A stretch of 14,358 nt of DNA from Nitrosopumilaceae archaeon (GTDB lineage Archaea > Thermoproteota > Nitrososphaeria > Nitrososphaerales > Nitrosopumilaceae), in NCBI GenBank assembly GCA_021296165.1, contig JAGWAW010000043.1:1-14358 (forward strand), in the 5' to 3' direction. Shown one piece after another: positions 1 through 6,356 of the stretch. Under the pieces are notes generated by a model, which saw only the letters and a list, made by a program, of their open reading frames with translations, was not told the DNA's origin and made no database searches. Within the stretch, counting starts at the first letter, position 1, and every line of letters starts with the position of its first letter. The position numbers were made by a program, and so were the translations under genes.

Positions 1-588
1 CATGTTATGCCAAACTGGCACGGATGGGGCGCGTATTTTTTGCGCAGCTGGTCCCCCAAAATCACCTAAACACGTTCACACAAATAGCCATATTGATTGG
101 GGATTATGCGCACAATTTTTGTAGTTGTATAGACAACTTCAAAAAGCAAAATGTTTTCACAGTTTCTAATTATATCTCATGTCTTGGACAGCAGTCTTTT
201 CTGTATTGTGGAGCCTGCCATGGAAGCGCGGAAGGTGCCTAGATCTCTTTAGATTTAATAGAATGGTTGAGGGCTGAAACTATCCCCACAATTGGTAACA
301 TGAGTGATTTTTTTTAAGTTGCCAGCATCCGAAATGCTGGTGAGACGGTGTGCTTGACCCGATTAGGTACCTCCAACATTTGGAATATGGACGTTTCAGG
401 AAAAACTTCACACATACTTAACCACTTCCCCGATCTAGACCTGATTTCGACGTGACACGGCTGTCTATGTCTTGTCAGCGGCACACAACGGCATAAATTG
501 GCAACATACGGCAGCATGTGGCGCCGACGTGTACAGCGCGCCTAAAATTAGCGGCATGGTTGAGTATGTACAGAACCTCTACTGCAAG
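1..588. other. AT-rich region without a supportable gene
   Basis: This stretch is visibly richer in A and T than the rest of the window. Short open frames exist on both strands (for example 24-242 + and 517-314 -), but their translations look like random sequence: they are rich in Cys, Asn and His, have no recognisable motif, and no TATA box sits at the right distance from a start. I see no tRNA fold and no convincing C/D box. The only structure is a T8 tract followed by a short perfect hairpin, listed separately. The region probably holds the 3' end and terminator of a gene off the left edge plus the upstream region of sixA. An unrecognised non-coding RNA cannot be excluded. Confidence 0.5.
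308..340 (+). terminator. T8 tract and adjacent 7-bp hairpin
   Basis: Eight consecutive T (308-315) are followed by a perfect inverted repeat, CCAGCAT (322-328) and ATGCTGG (334-340), with a 5-nt loop. Archaeal RNA polymerase terminates mainly at T tracts in the non-template strand, so the T8 could end a rightward transcript entering from the left. The hairpin lies after the T tract rather than before it, so this is not a bacterial-type intrinsic terminator. The call is tentative. Confidence 0.3.
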
Positions 589-598
589 CATATATTGT
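589..598 (+). promoter_or_regulatory. TATA box of sixA
   Basis: The motif CATATATT is centred near 593, about 25 nt upstream of the GTG at 618. That is the spacing expected for a leaderless archaeal transcript. It favours GTG 618 over the upstream TTG at 603 as the start of sixA. Confidence 0.5.
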
Positions 599-617
599 CT
601 AGTTGTGTCACTCGAGC

Positions 618-1094
618 GTGGAGGTGTACGTATTCCGTCACGGCAAGGCCGCCCCCCCGTCCTTCCGCACGCCCAGCGACCACGACCGCCCCCTGACCGA
701 TGTGGGGCTCCGGGAGCTAAGCAGGACGGGACGCGCCCTACGCCGCATGAGCATACGGCCCGACACGCTGGCCTCCAGTCCCCTATTGAGGGCCGTGCAG
801 ACGGCCGAGGCCATATCCGGATATGTCAGGGCAGACGTGGAGATATGGGAGGATCTCAAACCGGAGATCGCCCCCGACGAAACACTGCATACCATACGTT
901 CCACCGGAGCCGACTCCATCATGGTGGTGGGCCACGAGCCCAACCTTACCAGCCTGATATCCCACATGATATCAGACCATGCGGCCACCATATCCCTCAA
1001 GAAGGGCGGGCTGGCCTGCGTCCGGCTCCCCGTGCTGGGGCGCGGAGCCCTACGTTACATACTAACGCCCAAACAGATGGAAATGATATCATGA
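618..1094 (+). CDS. sixA: SixA-type phosphohistidine phosphatase (histidine phosphatase superfamily)
   Basis: The 158-residue product belongs to the small branch-2-like histidine phosphatases of the SixA type, which remove phosphate from phosphohistidine through a phospho-His intermediate. The N-terminus carries the RHG catalytic motif (R7-H8-G9 in MEVYVFRHGKA). The middle has a LASSPLLRAVQTAE segment typical of the family, and the second catalytic His lies in VVGHEPN (H106). Length matches SixA (about 150-160 aa). I chose GTG 618 because the family begins only a few residues before RHG and because a TATA box lies about 25 nt upstream; TTG 603 is the alternative. The stop overlaps the next start (ATGA, 1091-1094), so it is translationally coupled to the ppx-like gene. 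The natural substrate is not known from sequence. It is a soluble cytoplasmic protein. Confidence 0.88.
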   Translation: MEVYVFRHGKAAPPSFRTPSDHDRPLTDVGLRELSRTGRALRRMSIRPDTLASSPLLRAVQTAEAISGYVRADVEIWEDLKPEIAPDETLHTIRSTGADSIMVVGHEPNLTSLISHMISDHAATISLKKGGLACVRLPVLGRGALRYILTPKQMEMIS

Positions 1095-2599
1095 GCTCCA
1101 ACCCGCCAGCCGAGTATCCCCATCGTATGGCGGTCATAGATCTGGGCTCCAACTCCGCCAAAATGGTCTGCTATTCTGCCGACCACACCGGAGGATACCG
1201 CCCCTACCACCGCGAGTCGTTCCGTGTCCGGCTGGACGAGCACGACCACCACGTGATACGGGAGGCCCCCATAGCCCGCCTGCTGGACGTGCTCAGGCTA
1301 TTCCAGAACACCATACAGTACGAGGGCGTGAGCCGGGTGCTGGCGGTGGCCACCAGCGCCGTGAGGGGCGCAAAGAACCGCGAGGATATAATATCCCGGA
1401 TACGGGACGAGACGGGCATACCCTTCAGCGTGCTGTCCGGCAGGGAGGAGGCCCTCTACTCGTACACGGGGGCGGCCACGCACCTGAATATGCCCACCTC
1501 CGTATTCTTTGACATTGGGGGCGGATCCGTCGAGATAGCGGCGGTCCGCAACCACACCGTACTGTATGCCGAATCATTCCCCTTGGGGGCGCTCGTTCTG
1601 ACCAGGCGGTTCGCCGGGGAGGGGGACCTGCGGGGTGATGCCATCGGGCACATGCGGGAATATGTGCGGGATATCCTGCCCTCCCCCGGAGACCTGGGCC
1701 CCTTGGGCGACGCAGTCCTGGTGGGGGTGGGGGGCTCCCTCCGGGCCATATCCAGGTACGCCCAGTCGTATATGGGCTATCCGATCAAAAAGATCCACAA
1801 CTACACCATGGACGCGCGCCTGGTCCAGAACGTCACCACCGAGATACTCTCCCAGGATGTGTCCACCCTGGCTAGAATGTACGAGATCGGGAGCGGCCGG
1901 GCCGACATCATAAAGGCCGGCGCCATAGTGGTGGAGTGCATGATGGAGAGGTTCGGGTTCGACCATATCCGTGTGAGCTCCACCGGGCTGCGGGAGGGGG
2001 TGCTGGCGTTCGCCGTCAGGTACCCCGAGTTTGAACCGCACGAGATATCATACTATATGGTGCGGGAACTGGTGCGCTCCCCCTCCTGGACACCGCGCAT
2101 CCCCCATGCGGCGGCCGGCGTGGTGCAGGCCGTATGCTCGTCGGGGCTGCTGTCCGGCGGGGAGGACACCATACTGCGCGCGGCGGCCGCAAACCTGGAG
2201 TGGCTCCGGACGTTCCGGGACGCCGACGACTTTCTGTACCGCATGCTGGACAACACCAGCGCCCTGTCCCACCGTGAGCAGCTGCTCTACGCGCTCTGCC
2301 TCTCCCACGCCAAAAAACCCAAGCGCACCAGACTGCTCATGAGGCGGTACGAGTCGCTGCTATACCCCGACGACCGCCGCCTGATCCGGCGGCTCTCCCC
2401 CATACTGTTGCTGTGCGACACGGCCGTCACGGCCGGGGCGAGCATACATGTCACGCTGGGGAACGACAGGGTGCTGCTGGATGTAAAAGAGAACGGCCGG
2501 CCGCTCCCCGGCGCGATATTCCGCCAGCGGTGCCGGCGCGTGGGCGAGGCTCTGGGCGTGGCGAGAGTACAACTGCTGACCACACCCTCAATGGTTTAA
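1091..2599 (+). CDS. ppx: Ppx/GppA family exopolyphosphatase / pppGpp phosphohydrolase
   Basis: The 502-residue protein has the ASKHA-fold Ppx/GppA signature. VIDLGSNSAKM (D17-L-G-S-N) is the first phosphate loop, SGREEALYS holds the likely catalytic Glu (E119/E120, matching the GxEEA motif of bacterial Ppx), and DIGGGSVEI (from D141) is the second phosphate loop. The C-terminal half (about residues 310-500) corresponds to the helical domain of long Ppx proteins, but I see no clear HD dyad in it. Known family members hydrolyse terminal phosphates of polyphosphate or of pppGpp; archaeal members are usually taken as exopolyphosphatases. ATG 1091 overlaps the sixA stop by 4 nt, which supports this start; ATG 1127, directly before the first motif, is possible. 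Pairing with sixA suggests a shared role in phosphate handling. The open frame extends far upstream, but that part is the shadow of sixA. Confidence 0.87.
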   Translation: MSSNPPAEYPHRMAVIDLGSNSAKMVCYSADHTGGYRPYHRESFRVRLDEHDHHVIREAPIARLLDVLRLFQNTIQYEGVSRVLAVATSAVRGAKNREDIISRIRDETGIPFSVLSGREEALYSYTGAATHLNMPTSVFFDIGGGSVEIAAVRNHTVLYAESFPLGALVLTRRFAGEGDLRGDAIGHMREYVRDILPSPGDLGPLGDAVLVGVGGSLRAISRYAQSYMGYPIKKIHNYTMDARLVQNVTTEILSQDVSTLARMYEIGSGRADIIKAGAIVVECMMERFGFDHIRVSSTGLREGVLAFAVRYPEFEPHEISYYMVRELVRSPSWTPRIPHAAAGVVQAVCSSGLLSGGEDTILRAAAANLEWLRTFRDADDFLYRMLDNTSALSHREQLLYALCLSHAKKPKRTRLLMRRYESLLYPDDRRLIRRLSPILLLCDTAVTAGASIHVTLGNDRVLLDVKENGRPLPGAIFRQRCRRVGEALGVARVQLLTTPSMV

Positions 2600-2602
2600 A
2601 TT
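2595..2602 (+). promoter_or_regulatory. TATA box of rtcB, overlapping the ppx stop codon
   Basis: TTTAAATT is centred about 33 nt before the rtcB ATG (2632), which would leave a leader of only a few nucleotides. The TAA stop codon of ppx (2597-2599) lies inside the box. rtcB may therefore be transcribed separately from sixA-ppx. Confidence 0.45.
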
Positions 2603-2631
2603 GGCTGGGACGCGTACCGCTCCCGAACCCA

Positions 2632-4074
2632 ATGTCATCTCCCACTCCCAAGCCGGCCGGGAACGGGCAGTATGTCATAGATGCTGACCAAACCATGCGG
2701 GTGCCCGTCCGCGTATATGCCAGCGATACGCTGCTCTCCAAGATGCGGACCGACCGCACCCTCAAACAGGCGCGCAACGTGGCCTCCATACCGGGAATAC
2801 TGGGCCACGGGGTGGTGCTGCCCGACGGCCATGAGGGGTACGGCTTTCCGGTGGGCGGGGTGGCTGCCATGGATGCCGAGGATGGGATGATCAGCCCCGG
2901 CGGGGTCGGATACGACATCAACTGCGGCGTGCGGCTCCTGCGCACCAACCTGGACGAGGACACGCTGCGCCCCAGACTCAAGGATATAGTGAACGAACTC
3001 TTCTCGTCCATTCCATCGGGGGTGGGCTCCAAGGGGGCCGTCCGACTCTCCGGCTCCCAGCTGGACGAGGTGATGGTGCGGGGGGTGGAATGGGCCGTGG
3101 ACAACGGGTACGGCTCAAAGCAGGATGCCGACTCCTGCGAGGAGGGTGGCCACATATCGGGGGCCGATCCAAACATGGTCTCGGCGCGCGCCCGCAAGCG
3201 CGGGGCCCCGCAGCTGGGGAGCCTGGGATCGGGCAACCACTTTCTGGAGATACAGAAGGTGGACCGCATATACGACGCCGAGGCCGCCGAGCGGATGGGC
3301 CTGATACCGGGCGCCATCACCGTACTGATACACTGCGGGTCACGGGGCTTCGGGCACCAGATATGCAGCGACTACCTCCGGGTGTCGGAGCGCGCGCTGG
3401 AGCGGTACGGCATACGGCTGCCCGACCGGGAGCTGGCATGCGTCCCCAACCAATCCGAGGAGGGCGAGGCGTACCGCGGCGCCATGTTCGCGGCGCTCAA
3501 CTTTGCCTGGGCCAACCGCCAGATGATAACCCACTGGACCCGCCGCGCCTTCCAGAGGGTGTTTGGCCGGACCGCTACAGACCTGGGCATGGATTTGGTA
3601 TATGACGTCTCCCACAATATAGCCAAGGTAGAGACCCATACGATATCCGGCGAGTCCCGCCGGGTGGTCGTCCACCGCAAGGGCGCCACCCGCGCCTTTC
3701 CGGCCGGCCGCCCCGAGGTCCCCCACAGGTACCGCGACATAGGCCAGCCCGTACTGATACCCGGCTCCATGGGGACGGCAAGCTGGGTCTTGGTGGGGAA
3801 GCCTGGCTCCATGGGCCTGAGCTTCGGCTCCACGGCGCACGGCGCCGGACGCACCATGTCCCGCTCCAAGGCTCGCCGCAGCTACACCGAGTCGGGTGTC
3901 ATCCGCTCCCTCAATGAGATGGGGATATTCGTGAGGGCGGCCACCGGCGACGGCGTGGTGGAGGAGACCCCCCAGGCGTACAAGGACGTCGACGAGGTGG
4001 TGGAGGTCTCCCATACGCTGGGGATAGCCACCAAGGCCGCCCGGCTCGTTCCGGTGGGGGTCATAAAGGGATGA
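2632..4074 (+). CDS. rtcB: RtcB RNA 3'-phosphate/5'-OH ligase (tRNA-splicing ligase)
   Basis: The 480-residue protein is a full-length RtcB. RtcB joins 2',3'-cyclic phosphate or 3'-phosphate RNA ends to 5'-OH ends, using GTP and Mn2+; in archaea it ligates tRNA exons after intron removal. Visible hallmarks are DINCGVRLLRTN with the metal-binding Cys at 98, GSGNHFLEIQ, HCGSRGFGHQ, DVSHNIAKVE, VHRKGATRAFPAG, and STAHGAGRTMSR with His403, which corresponds to the guanylylated His of archaeal RtcB. Spacing between C98 and H403 is almost that of the Pyrococcus enzyme. The chosen ATG fits the usual archaeal length (about 480 aa); the open frame upstream of it is the shadow of ppx. It has its own TATA box. 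Its stop overlaps the PDCD5 start as ATGA, so the two are coupled. No intein or frameshift is visible. Confidence 0.96.
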   Translation: MSSPTPKPAGNGQYVIDADQTMRVPVRVYASDTLLSKMRTDRTLKQARNVASIPGILGHGVVLPDGHEGYGFPVGGVAAMDAEDGMISPGGVGYDINCGVRLLRTNLDEDTLRPRLKDIVNELFSSIPSGVGSKGAVRLSGSQLDEVMVRGVEWAVDNGYGSKQDADSCEEGGHISGADPNMVSARARKRGAPQLGSLGSGNHFLEIQKVDRIYDAEAAERMGLIPGAITVLIHCGSRGFGHQICSDYLRVSERALERYGIRLPDRELACVPNQSEEGEAYRGAMFAALNFAWANRQMITHWTRRAFQRVFGRTATDLGMDLVYDVSHNIAKVETHTISGESRRVVVHRKGATRAFPAGRPEVPHRYRDIGQPVLIPGSMGTASWVLVGKPGSMGLSFGSTAHGAGRTMSRSKARRSYTESGVIRSLNEMGIFVRAATGDGVVEETPQAYKDVDEVVEVSHTLGIATKAARLVPVGVIKG

Positions 4075-4454
4075 GCGGCGACAGGGACCTGGACCGCATC
4101 ATGGCCAGGCGGCTGGCCGAGATGCAGTCGGCGGCGCGGCAGGATTCTCAGGGGCCCGGGGGGACTCCCCGCCCCCCGCGGGATGCCCTGGTCTCTGTGC
4201 TGGGCAACCGGGGTCTGGAGGTACTGGAGCGCGCCGAGGAGCAGTTCCCGCGGCAGGCTGGTGCGGTGGTCTCGCAGCTGGCCAGTCTTATAGAGGCCGG
4301 CCAGCTGAACCAGACCATAGACGGCGGCCAGCTGCTGCAGGTGTTCCGCCTGCTGGGGCTGAACGTCCGGATGCCCACGCGCATAAGCGTGGAGCGGGAC
4401 GGCAAGATGGCCTCGCTCTCGGAGCGTATACGCAGCATGGACGGGACGAATTGA
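4071..4454 (+). CDS. PDCD5-family DNA-binding protein
   Basis: The 127-residue protein matches the PDCD5/TFAR19 family found in archaea and eukaryotes: a small helical, nucleic-acid-binding protein of unclear role. The N-terminus is the charged MARRLAEMQ-type helix. A Gly/Pro-rich linker (about residues 25-37) follows, and the conserved core runs from LVSVLGNRGLEVLERAEE to GQLLQVFRLLGLN, ending with the family-typical ISVERDGK. Length is normal (about 110-130 aa). It overlaps rtcB by 4 nt at the start and the next gene by 4 nt (TTGA) at the end. In many archaea PDCD5 genes sit beside ribosomal-protein genes, and here S11 lies close by on the other strand. Co-translation with rtcB hints at an RNA-related role, but that is inference. 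Confidence 0.85.
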   Translation: MSGDRDLDRIMARRLAEMQSAARQDSQGPGGTPRPPRDALVSVLGNRGLEVLERAEEQFPRQAGAVVSQLASLIEAGQLNQTIDGGQLLQVFRLLGLNVRMPTRISVERDGKMASLSERIRSMDGTN

Positions 4455-4756
4455 TCATACTGGATGTGGGCACCAAAGACTATGCCACCGACGTCGTACT
4501 CGTAAAGAAGGCCATGTCCCATATGGAGTCGCTGCTCATGACATACAACGGGTACGCACTGGGCGAGCCGTCCTCCAGGTTTGGTTGGACCTTCTTCCAG
4601 ATGGCCATAAAACCGGATCTGCGGCAGGGCATAGAGTCCCGGTTCGCGGACATGATACGGCGTTACGGGTGGGGCAAGCCCGACGCCAAGTTCGCCAAGT
4701 TCATGGGGGACTACCTCAAGGCGCGCGGGTGCGGCGTCGAGGTAAAGCCGGCCTAG
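4451..4756 (+). CDS. conserved-looking hypothetical protein, 101 aa
   Basis: I do not recognise this family. The start is probably TTG 4451, overlapping the PDCD5 stop (TTGA); GTG 4466 is the in-frame alternative. The protein is soluble, of mixed charge and predicted mostly helical. It has an N-terminal hydrophobic strand (IILDV), aromatic residues in the middle (RFGWTFFQMAI, RRYGWGKPDAKFAKF) and a basic C-terminus. There is no signal peptide, Cys cluster or known catalytic motif. The codon pattern (GC-rich third positions, ATA for Ile) equals that of its neighbours, and the tight overlap argues that it is a real last gene of the rtcB-PDCD5 unit. Its TAG stop shares the palindrome CTAG with the stop of the convergent S11 gene. 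Confidence 0.75.
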   Translation: MIILDVGTKDYATDVVLVKKAMSHMESLLMTYNGYALGEPSSRFGWTFFQMAIKPDLRQGIESRFADMIRRYGWGKPDAKFAKFMGDYLKARGCGVEVKPA

Positions 4757-5592
4757 ACGCGCCTGCCCCGCTTGCCGCCCTTCTTGCGGGTGGTGTCGTG
4801 GGGGATGGGGGTGACGTCATCTATGCGGCCTATGCGGAAGGTGCTGCCGGCCGACTCGTCCTCCTCCTTGTTGGATGTGGCCCGGGCCAGCGCCCTGATG
4901 GCTGCCTGCGCCCCGGGACCGGGGACCCGGGATCCGACCCCGCCCACGGCCCTGACCCTTATGTGGAACCCGGTGAACCCGCGGGAGCGGGCCACCTCCA
5001 CCACGGCGTTGGCCGCCTTCATGGCCGCGAACGGGGAGGACTCGTACCTGTCGGCGTTGGAGTGCATGCCGCCGGAGCTGATGGCGATGGTCTCGGCCCC
5101 CGTGAGGTCGGTCAGGTGGATTATAGTATTGTTGAAGCTGCTGAAGATATGTGCTATCCCCCACTTCTCGGGCTTCTCCTGCGCGACAGGCTCTCCGTCG
5201 CCAAAGTTCTCGTCCTTCTTGCGGCTGGCCAGCATCGCCTCTATGCGCTCGCGCACCTCCGGGGATATCTCCGGGATCTTGGATATGGTGTCACCGGGTT
5301 CGGGCGTCTCCGGCATCTCTGAACCCTCGGCCTCCGGCGCATCGGCCGCGTCTACTTCAGTATCGACACCGGGTTTGGCGGCCTCCTCGCCGGGGTCTTT
5401 GGCGGCCGGCTCTGAGCTCTCCGCCTCCGGCGCGGCCACGCCCTCACTTATTGTGTCCTGCGGGGTCTCATCCTCCGCTGTATCTGCGCCCCGTTGGGTG
5501 TCCTCGACACTATCTGGCGCGCCGTCCGCCTCCTGCCCCTCCTCTGGCGCCGGATCTTTGGGCGCGGAGTCGGCGGACTGGTCTGCGGGCAA
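4753..5592 (-). CDS. rps11: 30S ribosomal protein S11 with long acidic N-terminal extension
   Basis: Residues about 141-279 are a complete archaeal uS11, a platform protein of the small subunit: WGIAHIFSSFNNTIIHLTD, LTGAETIAISSGG, ESSPFAAMKAA, PGPGAQAAIRALARA, then DVTPIPHDTTRKKGGKRGRRV at the C-terminus. A short insert (SNKEEDESAGS) precedes the last strand. Residues 1-140 are an unusual low-complexity tail rich in Glu, Asp, Ala and Pro, ending in a predicted helix (SPEVRERIEAMLASRKK). The TTG start at 5592 is supported by a TATA box about 26 nt upstream, which fits a leaderless mRNA beginning at that TTG; ATG at residue 93 is a possible shorter start. Core S11 is about 130 aa in most archaea, so the extension doubles the protein. 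The role of the tail is unknown. Confidence 0.93.
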   Translation of the reverse strand: MPADQSADSAPKDPAPEEGQEADGAPDSVEDTQRGADTAEDETPQDTISEGVAAPEAESSEPAAKDPGEEAAKPGVDTEVDAADAPEAEGSEMPETPEPGDTISKIPEISPEVRERIEAMLASRKKDENFGDGEPVAQEKPEKWGIAHIFSSFNNTIIHLTDLTGAETIAISSGGMHSNADRYESSPFAAMKAANAVVEVARSRGFTGFHIRVRAVGGVGSRVPGPGAQAAIRALARATSNKEEDESAGSTFRIGRIDDVTPIPHDTTRKKGGKRGRRV

Positions 5593-5614
5593 CGGGAGCG
5601 GTGGCTTGTGCGGG

Positions 5615-5622
5615 TTTAAAAT
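5615..5622. promoter_or_regulatory. shared bidirectional TATA box between S11 and the XRE gene
   Basis: The near-palindromic TTTAAAAT lies about 26 nt from the S11 TTG (5592, leftward) and about 28 nt from the XRE-type ATG (5646, rightward). Both distances suit leaderless initiation, so one box could serve both directions. Confidence 0.5.
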
Positions 5623-5645
5623 ACATTGGGAATATGTGTCCTGTG

Positions 5646-6150
5646 ATGTATACGATCAAGGCGGAGGTGACCCCGCGTCTCCTGTCCTGGGCGCGCCGGC
5701 GGCGGGGTGTGGGCACGCCCGGCATTGCAAAAAAACTAGGCGTGTCGCCCCAGACCGTGGCCGACTGGGAACGCGGGGACAAGATGCCAACCTTCCGGCA
5801 GGCCCAGAGATTTGCCCGGGCGCTTTACGTCCCATTTGGATACCTGTATCTTCGGGAACCCCCGTCGAGAAGATGCCGCTTGCCGACTTTCGGGCCGCAA
5901 GACAGGGTAGACCAGAGGCCAGTCCCGACCTCCCTGACCTGCCCAACGACACCTTGGCAAGCAGCAGTGGCTCAGGGGGCACAGGGAGTCCGAGGGGGCG
6001 GACTATCTTCCATTCGTCGGCCGTTTTGGTACCGGGGACTCGGAGACGGCGGTGGCCGGCGACATACGGGCCACGCTTGATATCGACGGCGCCAGACGGC
6101 GGGCCTCCGGCTGGGGGAGATTACTGCGGGAAACAGATGCCCACATATGA
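5646..6150 (+). pseudogene. XRE-HTH / ImmA-IrrE-type regulator, frameshifted and truncated
   Basis: The first frame encodes an XRE helix-turn-helix: LSWARRRRGVGTPGIAKKLG, VSPQTVADWERGDKMPTF, then ARALYVPFGYLYLREPP, the typical opening of XRE proteins fused to an ImmA/IrrE metallopeptidase. After the C5 run at 5859-5863 homology continues one frame back (VEKMPLADFRAARQGR, then a SPDLPDL segment). Near 5953-5962 it moves one frame back again (KQQWLRGHRESEGADYLPFVGRF, then DIRATLDIDGARRRASGWGRLLRE), ending at TGA 6148-6150. Each shift equals one missing base. In intact family members the HExxH peptidase part follows this point; nothing like it is visible here, so the gene is also 3' truncated. 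ATG 5634 is an alternative start in the same frame. Intact relatives act as antitoxins or stress regulators. Genuine decay or sequencing error are both possible for the shifts, but error would not explain the missing half. Confidence 0.8.
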
Positions 6151-6326
6151 CAACAGATGGCAAGCCGTGCCAGTACACATAGTCGGGGACCATCTGATCC
6201 GGTCACTCTTGCGTCAGCCCGTGCTTGAGATTGAGCGGATCTTAGAGTCTACCACTACGCTCCTGTTTGACGGGAGGATCCGGTGAGGTGAAACGCCACG
6301 GCCGGACAGACTCACAGGAAGCGAAG
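6151..6326. other. remnant-like gap after the XRE/ImmA pseudogene
   Basis: This interval contains no complete gene I can support. An open + frame runs through it to TGA 6284-6286 (ending in LLRQPVLEIERIL, then TTTLLFDGRIR) with no convincing start of its own. It does not look like the missing peptidase half of the upstream gene. It may be a fragment of a lost partner gene or simply spacer. Confidence 0.35.
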
Positions 6327-6335
6327 CATAAATGA
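6327..6335 (+). promoter_or_regulatory. TATA-like box of the TrlF-like gene
   Basis: CATAAATGA is centred about 26 nt upstream of GTG 6357, the start that puts the PHP motif DLHTH at residues 27-31. The spacing supports a leaderless GTG start. Confidence 0.4.
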
Positions 6336-6356
6336 TAGTCCCGGGTTTGTAAATCC

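Noticed and set aside
24..242. 72-codon frame on the + strand
   Set aside because: No motif, composition unlike the other proteins, and no suitably spaced TATA box.
518..1090. Upstream extension of the ppx frame
   Set aside because: It is an Arg/Pro-rich out-of-frame translation of sixA; the Ppx family start fits ATG 1091.
2413..2631. Upstream extension of the rtcB frame
   Set aside because: It lies within ppx in another frame, is not protein-like, and RtcB has its usual length from ATG 2632.
4772..6286. 504-codon open frame on the + strand opposite S11
   Set aside because: The first part is antisense to S11 with no motif; only the part after 5864 contains a short stretch of the disrupted XRE/ImmA gene. 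GC-rich third positions produce long shadow frames here.
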